A DNA stretch of 64,000 bases, taken from Roseateles sp. YR242. Lineage in GTDB: Bacteria; Pseudomonadota; Gammaproteobacteria; Burkholderiales; Burkholderiaceae_C. How positions within the stretch are numbered: position 1 is the stretch's first letter; each line of letters opens with the position of its first letter. The notes below the pieces were generated by a model, which saw only the letters and a program-made list of their open reading frames with translations, was not told the origin of the DNA and ran no database searches. The translations under genes were made by a program, and so were the position numbers. Where the stretch lies: assembly GCF_900109745.1 (NCBI RefSeq), contig NZ_FOAV01000002.1, forward strand, positions 186,001-250,000. Reading direction: 5' to 3'. Below, piece by piece: positions 18,436 through 28,196 of the stretch.

Positions 18436-18448
18436 GTTGTACGACAAC
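18436..18448. promoter_or_regulatory. FCD-type palindromic operator before the GntR regulator gene
   Basis: The sequence GTTGTACGACAAC is a perfect palindrome apart from its centre and lies 9 nt upstream of the regulator's ATG. FadR/FCD regulators bind short TTGT-N3-ACAA-like dyads, so this is a good autoregulatory candidate. Confidence 0.5.
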
Positions 18449-18481
18449 TTGACCGAATTCGCCAGCGAGCTTTCACCAGCA

Positions 18482-18514
18482 GAAATGAAAAGGCCGGCCT
18501 CGCAGGGCCGGCCT
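18482..18514 (-). terminator. rho-independent terminator of the DUF3683 dehydrogenase gene
   Basis: A 9-bp perfect stem (AGGCCGGCC / GGCCGGCCT) with a 6-nt loop lies 16 nt past the stop codon. On the minus strand it is followed by TTTTCATTTC. Confidence 0.75.
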
Positions 18515-18530
18515 ATACAGAGCCTCGCGA

Positions 18531-21500
18531 CTAGACGAGGACGCGCTCGATGCCGCCGTTGTTCGCCAAAGAAACGTAATCCGGCATCCATTGCTCACCA
18601 AGAATCTGGCGAGCCATCTCGACCACGATGTAATCCGCCTCCAGCAGGCCGTTCTGCAGGTCATCGCCATAGCGGCTCAAGCCCTGCAGACAGCTCGGGC
18701 AGCTGGTCAGGATCTTCAGGTTCTCCTGCTCCCCCACCTTGCCCGCGCCGCGCAACTGCGCCTCGGACTTGCGAAGCTCCTCTTCCTTGCGGAAGCGTAC
18801 CTGCGTCGAGATGTCCGGCCGGGTCACGCCCAGGGTGCCGCTTTCGCCGCAGCAACGCTCGCTCTTCACCACCTCGGGGCCGATCAGCGCCTTCACCGTC
18901 TTCATCGGGTCTTGCAGCTTCATCGGCGAATGGCAGGGGTCGTGATACAGGTAGGCCTGCTTGCCCGCCAGGGTCACGCCCTTCTCCAGCAGATATTCGT
19001 GGATGTCCACGATGCGGCAGCCCGGGAAGATCTCTTCGAACTTGTAGCCCTGCAACTGGTCATAGCAGGTGCCACAGGACACCACCACGGTTTTGATGTC
19101 CAGATAGTTCAGCGTGTTGGCCACGCGGTGGAAGAGCACCCGGTTGTCCGTGATGATCTTTTCCGCCTTGTCGAACTGGCCGGACCCGCGCTGCGGATAT
19201 CCGCAGCACAGGTAGCCCGGGGGCAACACCGTCTGCACACCCGCATGCCAGAGCATGGCCTGGGTAGCCAGGCCCACTTGGCTGAACAAGCGCTCGGAAC
19301 CACAGCCCGGGAAATAGAACACGGCCTCCGCATCCGACTTGGTCGTGACCGGGTTGCGGATGATGGGGACGTAGTTCTTGTCCTCGATGTCCAGCAGCGC
19401 ACGCGCCGTCTTCTTGGGCAGGTTGCCTGGCAGCTTCTTGTTGATGAAGTGGATGACCTGCTCTTTCACCGGCCCGTTGCCCACGGTGGCGGGTGGCGCG
19501 CTGGTCTGCTTGCGCGCCAGGCCACCGAGCAGGCGGTTGGCCGTGCGCTGCACCTTGAAACCCACGCCCACCATGGCGGCACGTGCCACCTTGATGGTCT
19601 CCGGGTTGGTGGCATTGAGCATGAACATGGCCGCTGCATTGCCAGGACGGAAGCTCTTCTTGCCCATCTTGCGCAACAGGTTGCGCATGTTCATGGTGAC
19701 GTCGCCAAAGTCGATCTTCACCGGACAGGGGTTCAGGCACTTGTGGCAGACGGTGCAGTGGTCCGCCACGTCCTCGAATTCCTCCCAGTGCTTGATGGAG
19801 ACACCCCGACGGGTCTGCTCCTCATACAGGAAGGCTTCCACCAGCAGCGAGGTGGCCAGGATCTTGTTGCGCGGGCTGTAGAGCAGGTTGGCGCGCGGGA
19901 CATGGGTGGCGCACACCGGCTTGCACTTGCCGCAGCGCAGGCAGTCCTTGATGGACTCGCTGATGGCGCCGATGTCGCTCTGCTGCATGATCAGCGACTC
20001 ATGCCCCATCAGGCCGAAGCTGGGCGTGTAGGCGTTGGTCAGGTCGGCAAAGGTGGTCTGCGACCCCGCCGATGGACGCACCGGGCGCAGCAGCTTGCCC
20101 TTGTTGAAGCGGCCTTCCGGATCCACACGGGCCTTGTAGCTGGCGAAATTGGCCAGCTCATCGTCCGTCAGGAACTCCAGCTTGGTGATGCCAATGCCGT
20201 GCTCACCCGAGATGACCCCATCCAGCGAGCGGGCCAGCGTCATGATGCGGCCCACCGCCTCATGCGCGGTCTGCAGCATTTCGTAGTTGTCCGAGTTCAC
20301 CGGGATGTTGGTGTGCACATTGCCGTCGCCGGCATGCATGTGCAGGGCCACCCACACCCGGCCGCGCAACACCTCCTTGTGGATGCGCTTGCACTCGTCC
20401 AGGATGGGCGCAAAGGCCGCGCCGGCAAACACGTCCTGCAGCGGCTTGAGGATCTGGGTGCGCCAGCTGGCGCGCAGCGTGTAGTCCTGCAGCTGCTCAA
20501 AGAAGCTGCGGCCTTCCGGCTGGACCAGGTCCAGCTGCTGCATCCAGGTCTGCCAGAGGCTGCCCACGTCGTTGAGCAGGCCCAGGGCCTGCTGCACGCG
20601 GTCTTCCAGCAGCTCGGCGCTCGGGATCTCGCCAGCATCGTCGCCCTTGCCCAACGGCAACTGGCCGTGGGAGAAGAACTCCTTCAGCGCCTCCACCAAC
20701 TTCAGCTTGTTGCGCAGCGAGAGCTCGATGTTGATGCGCTCGATGCCCAGCGTGTATTCACCCATGCGCGGCAGCGGGATGACCACATCCTCGTTCACCT
20801 TGAAGGCATTGGTGTGCTTGGAGATGGCGGCGGTGCGCTTGCGATCGAGCCAGAACTTCTTGCGGGCGTCGGCGCTGACGGCAATGAAGCCTTCACCCGA
20901 ACGGCCATTGGCCAGGCGCACGACCTCGCTGGTGGCGCGGGCGACTTCGTCCGCATCATCACCGACGATGTCGCCGATCAGCACCATCTTGGGCAGGCCA
21001 CCGCGCTTGCTCTTGGTGGCGTAACCCACGGCCTTGAGGTAGCGGTCGTCCAGATGCTCCAGGCCGGCGAGGATGGCGCCGTCAGGCTTCTTCATCTCGG
21101 CGAACATGAAGTCCTTGATGTCCACGATGGACGGCACGCAGTCCTTCGGGTTGCCGAAGAACTCCAGGCAGACGGTGCGCACATGGGCCGGCATGCGGTG
21201 CACCACCCAGCGGCAGCTGGTGATGAGGCCGTCGCAGCCTTCCTTCTGGATACCGGGCAGGCCGGCGAGGAACTTGTCGGTGACGTCCTTGCCCAGGCCT
21301 TCCTTGCGGAAGGTGCGGCCGGGGATGTCCAGGCGTTCGGTGCGTTCCAGTTTCTTGCCGGTGGCGTCGAAGTAGCGCAGCTCGAAGCTGGCGACGTCCA
21401 CATCATGGATCTTGCCCATGTTGTGGCCGATGCGGTGCACCTCCAGCCACTTGGCCTCGGGTGTCACCATGCGCCAGGACGCCAGGTTGTCCAGCGCCGT

Positions 21501-22454
21501 GCCCCACAGCACCGCCTTCTTGCCGCCGGCATTCATGGCCACGTTGCCGCCAACGCACGATGCTTCTGCCGAAGTGGGATCCACGGCAAAGACAAACCCA
21601 TGCAGCTCGGCCAGGTCGGCGACGCGTTGGGTGACCACTCCGGCTTCGGTGAAGATGGTGGCAATTTCCCGGTCCATGCCGGGCAGCACCATCATCTCCA
21701 CGCCGCGCATGGCTTCGAGCTTTTCGGTGTTGATCACCGCCGTGTTCCACACCAGCGGTACGGCGCCACCGGTGTAGCCGGTGCCGCCCCCACGCGGGAT
21801 GACGGTCAGGCCCAGCTCGAAGCAGCCGGCCACCAGGGCGGCCATTTCGGCTTCGGTGTCCGGGGTGAGCACCACGAAGGGATATTCCACCCGCCAGTCG
21901 GTGGCGTCGGTGACGTGGGCGACGCGGGAGAGACCGTCGAATTTGACGTTGTCCTTGGCGGTGCTTCGGGCAAACACCTTGACGGCGCGCTTGCGCAGTT
22001 CGGCCACCTGCTCGAACTGATGCGAGAAGGCGGCGACGGCGGCCTCGGCCGCGGTCAGCAGCTCACCCACCCAGGCGTCTCGCTGGGTGTCGTCTTCCGG
22101 GTGGCGGCGGCGCTGCACCTCGGTCAGGCGGTGGCGCAGGGCGCCGATCAGGGCTTCCCGGCGCTTGGGGTTGTCCAGCAGGTCGTCCTGCAGATAGGGG
22201 TTGCGTTGCACCACCCAGATATCGCCCAGCACCTCATACAGCATGCGCGCGGAGCGGCCGGTCTGGCGTTCGACCCGCAGTTGGTCCAGCAGTTCCCAGG
22301 CGCGCGCGCCCAGCAGGCGCAGGACGATTTCCCGGTCGGAGAAGGAGGTGTAGTTGTACGGAATCTCGCGCAGCCGGGGGGCGGGCGCGTGGGGCTGGAT
22401 CAGATCGCCGGCCATCGCGGGGTCGGCGGGCATCAGCAGATGCGGTGCATTCAT
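18531..22454 (-). CDS. DUF3683-containing FAD/FMN and iron-sulfur oxidoreductase (D-lactate/glycolate dehydrogenase-like)
   Basis: This very large 1307-residue protein fuses several modules. An N-terminal DUF3683 region ([20 protein letters not shown]) is followed by an FAD-binding PCMH domain ([19 protein letters not shown], then [12 protein letters not shown]) and an FAD-oxidase C-terminal domain ending near the [14 protein letters not shown] motif. Next come two 4Fe-4S motifs ([11 protein letters not shown] and [12 protein letters not shown]) and two cysteine-rich CCG modules ([19 protein letters not shown]). This is the plan of D-2-hydroxyacid dehydrogenases such as YdiJ and Dld-II, passing electrons to the respiratory chain. 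The substrate is not certain. I chose the ATG at 22454 over an upstream TTG because the extra 29 residues look non-conserved. A strong terminator follows. Confidence 0.9.
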   Translation of the reverse strand: MNAPHLLMPADPAMAGDLIQPHAPAPRLREIPYNYTSFSDREIVLRLLGARAWELLDQLRVERQTGRSARMLYEVLGDIWVVQRNPYLQDDLLDNPKRREALIGALRHRLTEVQRRRHPEDDTQRDAWVGELLTAAEAAVAAFSHQFEQVAELRKRAVKVFARSTAKDNVKFDGLSRVAHVTDATDWRVEYPFVVLTPDTEAEMAALVAGCFELGLTVIPRGGGTGYTGGAVPLVWNTAVINTEKLEAMRGVEMMVLPGMDREIATIFTEAGVVTQRVADLAELHGFVFAVDPTSAEASCVGGNVAMNAGGKKAVLWGTALDNLASWRMVTPEAKWLEVHRIGHNMGKIHDVDVASFELRYFDATGKKLERTERLDIPGRTFRKEGLGKDVTDKFLAGLPGIQKEGCDGLITSCRWVVHRMPAHVRTVCLEFFGNPKDCVPSIVDIKDFMFAEMKKPDGAILAGLEHLDDRYLKAVGYATKSKRGGLPKMVLIGDIVGDDADEVARATSEVVRLANGRSGEGFIAVSADARKKFWLDRKRTAAISKHTNAFKVNEDVVIPLPRMGEYTLGIERINIELSLRNKLKLVEALKEFFSHGQLPLGKGDDAGEIPSAELLEDRVQQALGLLNDVGSLWQTWMQQLDLVQPEGRSFFEQLQDYTLRASWRTQILKPLQDVFAGAAFAPILDECKRIHKEVLRGRVWVALHMHAGDGNVHTNIPVNSDNYEMLQTAHEAVGRIMTLARSLDGVISGEHGIGITKLEFLTDDELANFASYKARVDPEGRFNKGKLLRPVRPSAGSQTTFADLTNAYTPSFGLMGHESLIMQQSDIGAISESIKDCLRCGKCKPVCATHVPRANLLYSPRNKILATSLLVEAFLYEEQTRRGVSIKHWEEFEDVADHCTVCHKCLNPCPVKIDFGDVTMNMRNLLRKMGKKSFRPGNAAAMFMLNATNPETIKVARAAMVGVGFKVQRTANRLLGGLARKQTSAPPATVGNGPVKEQVIHFINKKLPGNLPKKTARALLDIEDKNYVPIIRNPVTTKSDAEAVFYFPGCGSERLFSQVGLATQAMLWHAGVQTVLPPGYLCCGYPQRGSGQFDKAEKIITDNRVLFHRVANTLNYLDIKTVVVSCGTCYDQLQGYKFEEIFPGCRIVDIHEYLLEKGVTLAGKQAYLYHDPCHSPMKLQDPMKTVKALIGPEVVKSERCCGESGTLGVTRPDISTQVRFRKEEELRKSEAQLRGAGKVGEQENLKILTSCPSCLQGLSRYGDDLQNGLLEADYIVVEMARQILGEQWMPDYVSLANNGGIERVLV

Positions 22455-22725
22455 GGCGGCCAGGTGCGTGAGCACCCTGGGTTGCGGCCCGGCACGCGAA
22501 AGCGGCAGGGCCAGGCTGGGACACTGGAAATCGGACGGCAAACCGTGGCCCCGGTGCGGGCAGCGCCCGGACTTTTGGTCCGCCAGACCCTGACACGTGT
22601 CGGGGGCCGGAAAGGCGTTCGCGAATGGCCGGGATGTCGGCCGGGCCCGGGCGGGGCAATGTCCGGAATCCTACCCTAGCGCCAGAGAGCCCCCCTGGTC
22701 CAGGGCCTCTAAGCCCCCACCATGT

Positions 22726-22911
22726 TTGGGCAGCCCAACGACGCTCGCCCCCCACGGCCGCTGCGGCCTCGATTCGGGATGCCCGCCTAGGGGACCTCTG
22801 CATAACTCCCGCGAGCCGAGGTGGCCCTGATTCGGGATGGGGCGCAAGGCACGAACCGGAGCCATAGCAGCGCTATGGCGAGGATTCGCAACGACGGCGG
22901 GCGCCCGAAGC
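22726..22911. repeat. fold-back repeat, copy C1 (type II unit carrying a type I half)
   Basis: The unit begins TTGGGCAGCCCAACGACGC, continues CCCACGGCCGCTGCGG and CGATTCGGGATGCCCGCC, and then at CTAG switches to the left end of a type I element (GGGGACCTCTGCATAACTC... about 58 nt). It then returns to the shared core ACCGGAGCCATAGCAGCG / CTATGGCGAGGATTCGC. It is a direct duplicate of the following copy apart from this insertion and a 4-nt CCAA difference. Confidence 0.7.
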
Positions 22912-22938
22912 TTGGGCAGCCCAACCAACGACGCTCGC

Positions 22939-23065
22939 CCCCCACGGCCGCCGCGGCCTCGATTCGGGATGCCCGCCTAGGCGCGAACCGGAGCCATAGC
23001 AGCGCTATGGCGAGGATTCGCAACGACGGCGGGCGCCCGAAGCGAGGCTGCGGCGGCCGTGGGGG
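22939..23065. repeat. fold-back repeat, copy C2 (type II, almost fully symmetric)
   Basis: This is a 127-bp palindrome centred at about 23002. The left arm starts CCCCCACGGCCGCCGCGG and the right arm ends CTGCGGCGGCCGTGGGGG. Roughly 38 bp pair at the ends with few mismatches, and the centre GCCATAGCAGCGCTATGGC is itself perfect. It ends about 67 nt before the ugpB start, so it lies in or next to the ugp promoter region. Confidence 0.8.
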
Positions 23066-23132
23066 TGTCACAATCTGGGCAAAGCTCTCTCGGCGTGACG
23101 CCGGAACAACACCTCAGGAGCATCGGAGACAC

Positions 23133-24458
23133 ATGAAGACTTCACTGCTTGGCGCAGCCCCGGCTGCCCTGCTCGCGGCCGCGCTGGCCGCTGGCCCCAC
23201 CGCCGTCTACGCCCAGACCGAAATCCAATGGTGGCATTCCATGGGTGGCGGCCTGGGAGACTGGGTCAACGACCTGGCCAAGGATTTCAACGCCAGCCAG
23301 AAGGACTACAAGGTGGTCCCGGTCTACAAGGGCGCCTACGACGAATCCATGGCCGGCGCCATCGCCGCCTTCCGTGCGGGGAACGCCCCCCACATCCTGC
23401 AGGTGTTTGAAGTGGGCACCGCCACCATGATGGCCAGCAAGGGCGCCGTGGTGCCGGTGGGCCAGGTGATGCAGCAGGCCGGTGTCAAGTTCGACGGCGC
23501 GGCCTATGTGCCGGCGGTGGCCGGCTACTACACGGCCGCCAACGGCCAGATGCTGAGCTTCCCCTTCAACAGCTCCACCACGGTCCTGCACTACAACAAG
23601 GACGCGTTCAAGGCGGCCGGCCTCGACCCGAACAAGCCCCCCGCCTCATGGCCGGAAGTGGCCTCGGCGGCGGCCAAGCTGAAGGCCTCTGGCCACAAGT
23701 GCCCGTTCACCACCAGCTGGGTGGGCTGGACGCAGCTGGAGAGCTTCTCGGCCTGGCACAACGTGGAGTACGCCACCAAGAACAATGGCTTCGGCGGCCT
23801 GGACGCCCGGCTGGTCTTCAACTCCCCGCTGCATGTGCGCCACATCGAGAACCTGGCCAACATGGCCAAGCAGGGGCTGTTTGTCTACAAGGGCCGTGGC
23901 AACACGGCCGACGCCACCTTCGTCTCCGGCGAGTGCGCCATGCAGACCGGTTCCTCCGGTCTTTACGCGAACATCAAGAAGAGCGCCAAGTTCTCGTCCG
24001 GGATTGCGCCCCTGCCCTACTACCCGGATGTGCCCGGAGCGCCGCAGAACACCGTGATCGGTGGCGCCAGCCTGTGGGTGATGGCGGGCAAGAAGCCGCA
24101 GGAATACAAGGGCGTCGCCGCCTTCCTGCAATACCTCGCCCGCCCGGAAGTGGCGGCCGAGAGCCACAAGCGCACCGGCTACCTGCCGGTGACCAAGGCG
24201 GCTTATGAGCTGACCGAGAAGAGTGGCTTCTACCAGGCCAACCCCGGCACCGATGTGGCGGTGACGCAGATGATCCGCAAGACCACGGACAAGAGCCGTG
24301 GGGTGCGCCTGGGCAACCTGCCGCAGATCCGCACCATCGTGGACGAAGAACTGGAACAGGTCTGGGCCGGCCGCAAGGCGCCCAAGCAGGGCCTGGATGA
24401 CGCGGTGCGCCGCGGCAACGAGCTGCTGGAACGTTTCCAGAAGTCGGCCAAGCTTTGA
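23133..24458 (+). CDS. ugpB: sn-glycerol-3-phosphate ABC transporter, periplasmic binding protein
   Basis: This 441-residue secreted binding protein captures glycerol-3-phosphate or glycerophosphodiesters for the Ugp importer. The signal peptide ends near AVYAQ. The mature N-terminus TEIQWWHSMGGGLGDWVN and PHILQVFEVGTATMM are typical of UgpB, as are YYTAANGQMLSFPFNSS and SSGLYANI. The ATG at 23133 follows a good ribosome site (GGAGCATCGGAGAC). The frame is open further upstream through the repeat elements, but that is not part of the protein. It is first in the ugpBAECQ cluster and is separated from ugpA by a hairpin. Confidence 0.95.
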   Translation: MKTSLLGAAPAALLAAALAAGPTAVYAQTEIQWWHSMGGGLGDWVNDLAKDFNASQKDYKVVPVYKGAYDESMAGAIAAFRAGNAPHILQVFEVGTATMMASKGAVVPVGQVMQQAGVKFDGAAYVPAVAGYYTAANGQMLSFPFNSSTTVLHYNKDAFKAAGLDPNKPPASWPEVASAAAKLKASGHKCPFTTSWVGWTQLESFSAWHNVEYATKNNGFGGLDARLVFNSPLHVRHIENLANMAKQGLFVYKGRGNTADATFVSGECAMQTGSSGLYANIKKSAKFSSGIAPLPYYPDVPGAPQNTVIGGASLWVMAGKKPQEYKGVAAFLQYLARPEVAAESHKRTGYLPVTKAAYELTEKSGFYQANPGTDVAVTQMIRKTTDKSRGVRLGNLPQIRTIVDEELEQVWAGRKAPKQGLDDAVRRGNELLERFQKSAKL

Positions 24459-24468
24459 CCACGGCGCC

Positions 24469-24494
24469 GCCCCGGCCTGGCCCGGGGCTTTTCT
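24469..24494 (+). terminator. intercistronic hairpin between ugpB and ugpA
   Basis: A 7-bp GC stem (GCCCCGG / CCGGGGC) is followed by TTTTCT just after the ugpB stop. It resembles a partial terminator or mRNA-stabilising hairpin, which would let the binding protein be made in excess over the membrane components. Confidence 0.65.
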
Positions 24495-24514
24495 GACTGG
24501 CTCCCCTCCTTTCG

Positions 24515-25402
24515 ATGTCGCAACAAAAACGCGTGGTCTTCCGATCCCGATGGCTGCCCTGGGTCCTGCTGGCCCCACAGGCGGCCGTGATCGCCGTGTT
24601 CTTCTTCTGGCCGGCCAGCCAGGCGCTGCTGCAGAGCCTGCAGCAGCAGGACCCGTTCGGGCTGGCGGTGGACTGGGTCGGGCTGGACAACTTCCGCGCG
24701 CTGTTCAATGACCCCGGTTATCTGGCTTCGTTCCGCACCACGGCCGTGTTCTCACTGCTGGTGGCGGTGCTGGGTCTGGGCATTTCGCTGCTGCTGGCCA
24801 CCATGGCCAACCGGGTGGTGCGCGGCGCCACGGTCTACCGCACCTTGCTGATCTGGCCCTACGCGGTGGCGCCGGCCATCGCGGGGGTGTTGTGGCTGTT
24901 CATGTTCGCGCCGTCCATCGGCGTCGTGTCTTTCGGGCTGGAGCGGCTGGGCGTGCACTGGAACCACCTGCTCAACCCCGACCACGCCATGACGCTGGTG
25001 GTGGCCGCCGCCGTCTGGAAGCAGATTTCCTACAACTTCCTCTTCTTCCTGGCGGGCTTGCAGTCCATCCCGAAGTCGCTGCTGGAAGCCGCCGCCATCG
25101 ACGGCGCCGGCCCCTGGAAGCGCTTCTGGACCATCACCTTCCCGATGCTGTCGCCCACCAGCTTCTTCCTGCTGGTGATCAACGTGGTCTACGCCTTCTT
25201 CGACACCTTCGGCATCATCGACGCGGCCACCCAGGGTGGCCCCGGCAAGGACACCGCCATTCTGGTCTACAAGGTGTATTACGACGGCTTCAAGGCCATG
25301 GACCTAGGCGGCTCGGCCGCCCAGAGCGTGGTGCTGATGGCCCTGGTTATCGTGCTCACGGTCATCCAGTTCCGCTTTGTAGAGCGCAAGGTCAATTACT
25401 GA
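24515..25402 (+). CDS. ugpA: sn-glycerol-3-phosphate ABC transporter permease
   Basis: This 295-residue inner-membrane permease of the MalF type forms one half of the Ugp channel. Six hydrophobic segments can be picked out, starting with [20 protein letters not shown]. The cytoplasmic EAA loop, which docks the ATPase, reads [20 protein letters not shown]. ugpE follows after 33 nt and is the partner permease. Length and motif match UgpA. Confidence 0.94.
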   Translation: MSQQKRVVFRSRWLPWVLLAPQAAVIAVFFFWPASQALLQSLQQQDPFGLAVDWVGLDNFRALFNDPGYLASFRTTAVFSLLVAVLGLGISLLLATMANRVVRGATVYRTLLIWPYAVAPAIAGVLWLFMFAPSIGVVSFGLERLGVHWNHLLNPDHAMTLVVAAAVWKQISYNFLFFLAGLQSIPKSLLEAAAIDGAGPWKRFWTITFPMLSPTSFFLLVINVVYAFFDTFGIIDAATQGGPGKDTAILVYKVYYDGFKAMDLGGSAAQSVVLMALVIVLTVIQFRFVERKVNY

Positions 25403-25435
25403 ACCGGCACTGAACGGACAGAACAGGTTTCCCCC

Positions 25436-26287
25436 ATGGTTGAACGCCGTCCCGCGCTCACGATGCTCGCCCACCTGGTCCTGGTGCTGGGCGTGCTGAT
25501 CGTGGCCTTCCCCTTGTATATCGCCTTCGTGGCGTCCACCCAGACGGCGGACGCCATCGTGCAGTCCCCCATGCCGATGCTGCCGGGCGCGCATCTGCTG
25601 GAGAACTACCAGACCGCGCTGACCGGCACCGGCACCGGTGCGGGATCCAACGCCCCGGTCTCCCGCATGATGTGGGTGAGCCTGGTGTGTGCCGTGTTGA
25701 TCGCCGTCGGCAAGATCACCATCTCGCTGCTGTCGGCCTTTGCCATCGTGTACTTCCAGTTCCGGTTTCGACAGCTGTTCTTCTGGGCCATCTTCGTCAC
25801 CTTGATGCTGCCGGTGGAGGTGCGCATCGGCCCCACCTACCAGGTGGTGGCGGACCTGCACCTGCTGAACAGCTATGCGGGCCTGGCGGTGCCGCTGATC
25901 GCCTCCGCCACCGCCACCTTCCTCTTCCGCCAGTTCTTTCTGACCGTGCCGGACGAGCTGGTGGAGGCCGCCCGCATCGACGGCGCGGGGCCCATGCGTT
26001 TCTTCCGTGACGTGCTGCTGCCGCTGTCTTCCACCAGCATCGCCGCCCTCTTTGTCATCCAGTTCATCTACGGCTGGAACCAATACCTGTGGCCCCTGCT
26101 GGTGACCACCGATGAGCAGATGTACCCCGTGGTCATCGGCATCAAACGCATGATCAGCGGGGGCGACGCCGCCAACGACTGGAACATCATCATGGCCACC
26201 GCCGTGCTGGCGATGATCCCGCCCGCACTCGTGGTGATGCTGATGCAACGCTGGTTCGTCAAGGGCCTGGTGGATACCGAAAAATAA
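25436..26287 (+). CDS. ugpE: sn-glycerol-3-phosphate ABC transporter permease
   Basis: This 283-residue MalG-type permease pairs with UgpA. The EAA loop is [20 protein letters not shown], followed by [20 protein letters not shown] and the typical C-terminal QRWFVKGLV. Transmembrane helices are evident, for example [20 protein letters not shown] at the N-terminus. The stop lies 2 nt before the ugpC start, so translation is coupled. Confidence 0.94.
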   Translation: MVERRPALTMLAHLVLVLGVLIVAFPLYIAFVASTQTADAIVQSPMPMLPGAHLLENYQTALTGTGTGAGSNAPVSRMMWVSLVCAVLIAVGKITISLLSAFAIVYFQFRFRQLFFWAIFVTLMLPVEVRIGPTYQVVADLHLLNSYAGLAVPLIASATATFLFRQFFLTVPDELVEAARIDGAGPMRFFRDVLLPLSSTSIAALFVIQFIYGWNQYLWPLLVTTDEQMYPVVIGIKRMISGGDAANDWNIIMATAVLAMIPPALVVMLMQRWFVKGLVDTEK

Positions 26288-26289
26288 TC

Positions 26290-27429
26290 ATGGCAAGCAT
26301 TTCCCTGCGCACAGTCGTCAAGCAATACGGCCACGGAGCCAAGGCCAACCCGGTGATCCACGGCGTCAGTGCCGAGATCCATGACGGTGAATTCGTCGTG
26401 ATCGTCGGGCCGTCCGGCTGCGGAAAATCCACCTTGCTGCGCATGGTGGCCGGGCTGGAGGAGATCAGCGGCGGCGAAATCGCCATCGGCGGCCGAGTGG
26501 TCAACGATGTTGAGCCCGCCGACCGGGACATTGCCATGGTGTTCCAGAACTACGCGCTCTACCCGCACATGAGCGTGTTCGACAACATGGCCTATGGCCT
26601 GAAGATCCGCCGGCTGCCGGCCGACGAGATCCAGGCCCGGGTGGACAAGGCCGCCCGCATCCTGGAGCTGGGGCATTTGCTACAGCGCAAGCCCCGTGAG
26701 CTCTCTGGCGGCCAGCGCCAGCGCGTGGCCATGGGCCGCGCCATCGTGCGGGACCCGCAGGTCTTCCTGTTCGACGAACCCCTGTCCAACCTGGACGCCA
26801 AGCTGCGGGTGCAGACCCGCCTGGAGATCCAGGGTCTGCATCGGGAGCTGGGGGTCACCGCCCTGTTCGTGACCCACGATCAGGTGGAGGCCATGACGCT
26901 GGCCCAACGCATCATCGTGATGAACGGCGGGCACATGGAGCAGTTCGGCACGCCGGAAGAGGTGTACGGCCGGCCGGCCACCACTTTCGTGGCCAGCTTC
27001 ATCGGCTCCCCGGCCATGAACCTGCTGCGCGGCCGCGTGGAGGGCGACCGCTTCCGCGTGGGCGACACCACGCTGGCACTGCCCGCACCCGCGCCCCGGC
27101 AGGGCGATCTGGTGCTAGGCCTGCGGCCGGAACATGCCATGCCGGTGGGCCGGGGTGCGGGCGAGCCCGGCACCGACGCCTGGCCGCTGCAGGTGGAGTT
27201 TGTGGAGATGCTGGGCGCCGAGCGCCTGGTGTATGGCTACGTGGGGGGCGCCGCCCCGCAGGGCCAGCACCCCGTGGGGCACCGTTCGGCGGACGAGCCC
27301 ACGGCGTTCACGCTGCGCATTGCCGGCACCGACCACCCACCCCAACCCGGTGATACCGTCTGGATGCAGGCGCCTGCCGCGCGGCTGCACTGGTTCGACG
27401 CCACAAGCGGCCAACGCGTGGAGGAGTGA
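26290..27429 (+). CDS. ugpC: sn-glycerol-3-phosphate ABC transporter ATP-binding protein
   Basis: This 379-residue ATPase of the MalK class energises the UgpAE channel. Walker A is GPSGCGKST near residue 40, the signature is [14 protein letters not shown], and Walker B is [18 protein letters not shown]-terminal TOBE/regulatory domain follows ([12 protein letters not shown]), as in other sugar-type ATPases of this group. It starts 2 nt after ugpE, and ugpQ follows 3 nt after it. Confidence 0.94.
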   Translation: MASISLRTVVKQYGHGAKANPVIHGVSAEIHDGEFVVIVGPSGCGKSTLLRMVAGLEEISGGEIAIGGRVVNDVEPADRDIAMVFQNYALYPHMSVFDNMAYGLKIRRLPADEIQARVDKAARILELGHLLQRKPRELSGGQRQRVAMGRAIVRDPQVFLFDEPLSNLDAKLRVQTRLEIQGLHRELGVTALFVTHDQVEAMTLAQRIIVMNGGHMEQFGTPEEVYGRPATTFVASFIGSPAMNLLRGRVEGDRFRVGDTTLALPAPAPRQGDLVLGLRPEHAMPVGRGAGEPGTDAWPLQVEFVEMLGAERLVYGYVGGAAPQGQHPVGHRSADEPTAFTLRIAGTDHPPQPGDTVWMQAPAARLHWFDATSGQRVEE

Positions 27430-27432
27430 ATC

Positions 27433-28185
27433 ATGGATGCCCATCCCTGGCCTTGGTCCCTGCCCTTCTGGATTGCCCACCGTGGCGCCGGCAAGCTGGC
27501 GCCGGAAAACACGCTGGCTGCGTTCCGCGAGGGCGCACGCCACGGCTACCGGGCCTTTGAGTGCGACGTGAAGCTGGCAGCGGACGGCGTGCCCTTCCTG
27601 CTGCACGACGCCACGCTGGACCGCACCACCACCGCACGGGGCCGCGCGGCGGACCGGCCCTGGGCCGAGCTGTCGCGGCTCGATGCGGGCCGCTGGCACA
27701 GCCGCGCCTATGCCGGCGAACCGCCCGCCAGCCTGGAGGCCATTGCCGCCTTCGTCCGCGTCAATCAGCACGCGCTGAACATCGAGATTAAACCCACGCC
27801 GGGGGATGAGTTCCGGACCGGCGAGGTGGTCGGGCGGGAAGTGATGCGTCTATGGAAGGAGACCGGGCCTGTGTCGCTGCTGTTCAGCAGTTTCGACCCG
27901 GAAGCCCTGCGCGGCGCCCGTGAAACGGCGCCGCAGGTTCCCCGCGCGCTGCTGCTGGACAAGCTGCCGCCCGACTGGCTGAGTACCGTGCAGGCGCTGG
28001 AATGCCGCGCCGTGGTGACGCATTACGCGCTGATGGATCAGCCACTGGTGGAGCAGTTGCACCATCTGGGCCTGAAGGCGCTGGTCTATACGGTCAATGA
28101 CGCGGCCACCGCGCAGTGGCTGATCTCCAACGGGGTGGACGGCATCATCACGGATGCGGTGGACCGGTTCAGCCCGACGGCCTGA
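27433..28185 (+). CDS. ugpQ: cytoplasmic glycerophosphodiester phosphodiesterase
   Basis: This 250-residue enzyme hydrolyses glycerophosphodiesters to glycerol-3-phosphate and an alcohol. The GDPD catalytic motifs are present: IAHRGAGKLAPENTLAAF (His and Arg), FECDVKLAADGVPFLLHD, and LNIEIKPT with the metal-binding glutamate. The C-terminal VDGIITDAVDRF also fits. There is no signal peptide, which agrees with an internal UgpQ acting on substrates brought in by UgpBAEC. It is the last gene of the operon. Confidence 0.94.
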   Translation: MDAHPWPWSLPFWIAHRGAGKLAPENTLAAFREGARHGYRAFECDVKLAADGVPFLLHDATLDRTTTARGRAADRPWAELSRLDAGRWHSRAYAGEPPASLEAIAAFVRVNQHALNIEIKPTPGDEFRTGEVVGREVMRLWKETGPVSLLFSSFDPEALRGARETAPQVPRALLLDKLPPDWLSTVQALECRAVVTHYALMDQPLVEQLHHLGLKALVYTVNDAATAQWLISNGVDGIITDAVDRFSPTA

Positions 28186-28196
28186 AGAGCCGCCGG

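Noticed and set aside
18591-22679. A 1362-codon open frame on the plus strand opposite the DUF3683 dehydrogenase gene
   Set aside because: It is an antisense shadow in high-GC DNA. The minus-strand product has clear FAD and iron-sulfur motifs and its own terminator.
22726-23043. Possible CRISPR array from the direct repeats
   Set aside because: There are only two long units, internally palindromic and without unique spacers of regular length, and no cas genes. They are duplicated fold-back elements.
22821-23132. N-terminal extension of UgpB through the repeat region
   Set aside because: The frame is open, but it translates the fold-back repeats. The ribosome site and signal peptide place the start at 23133.
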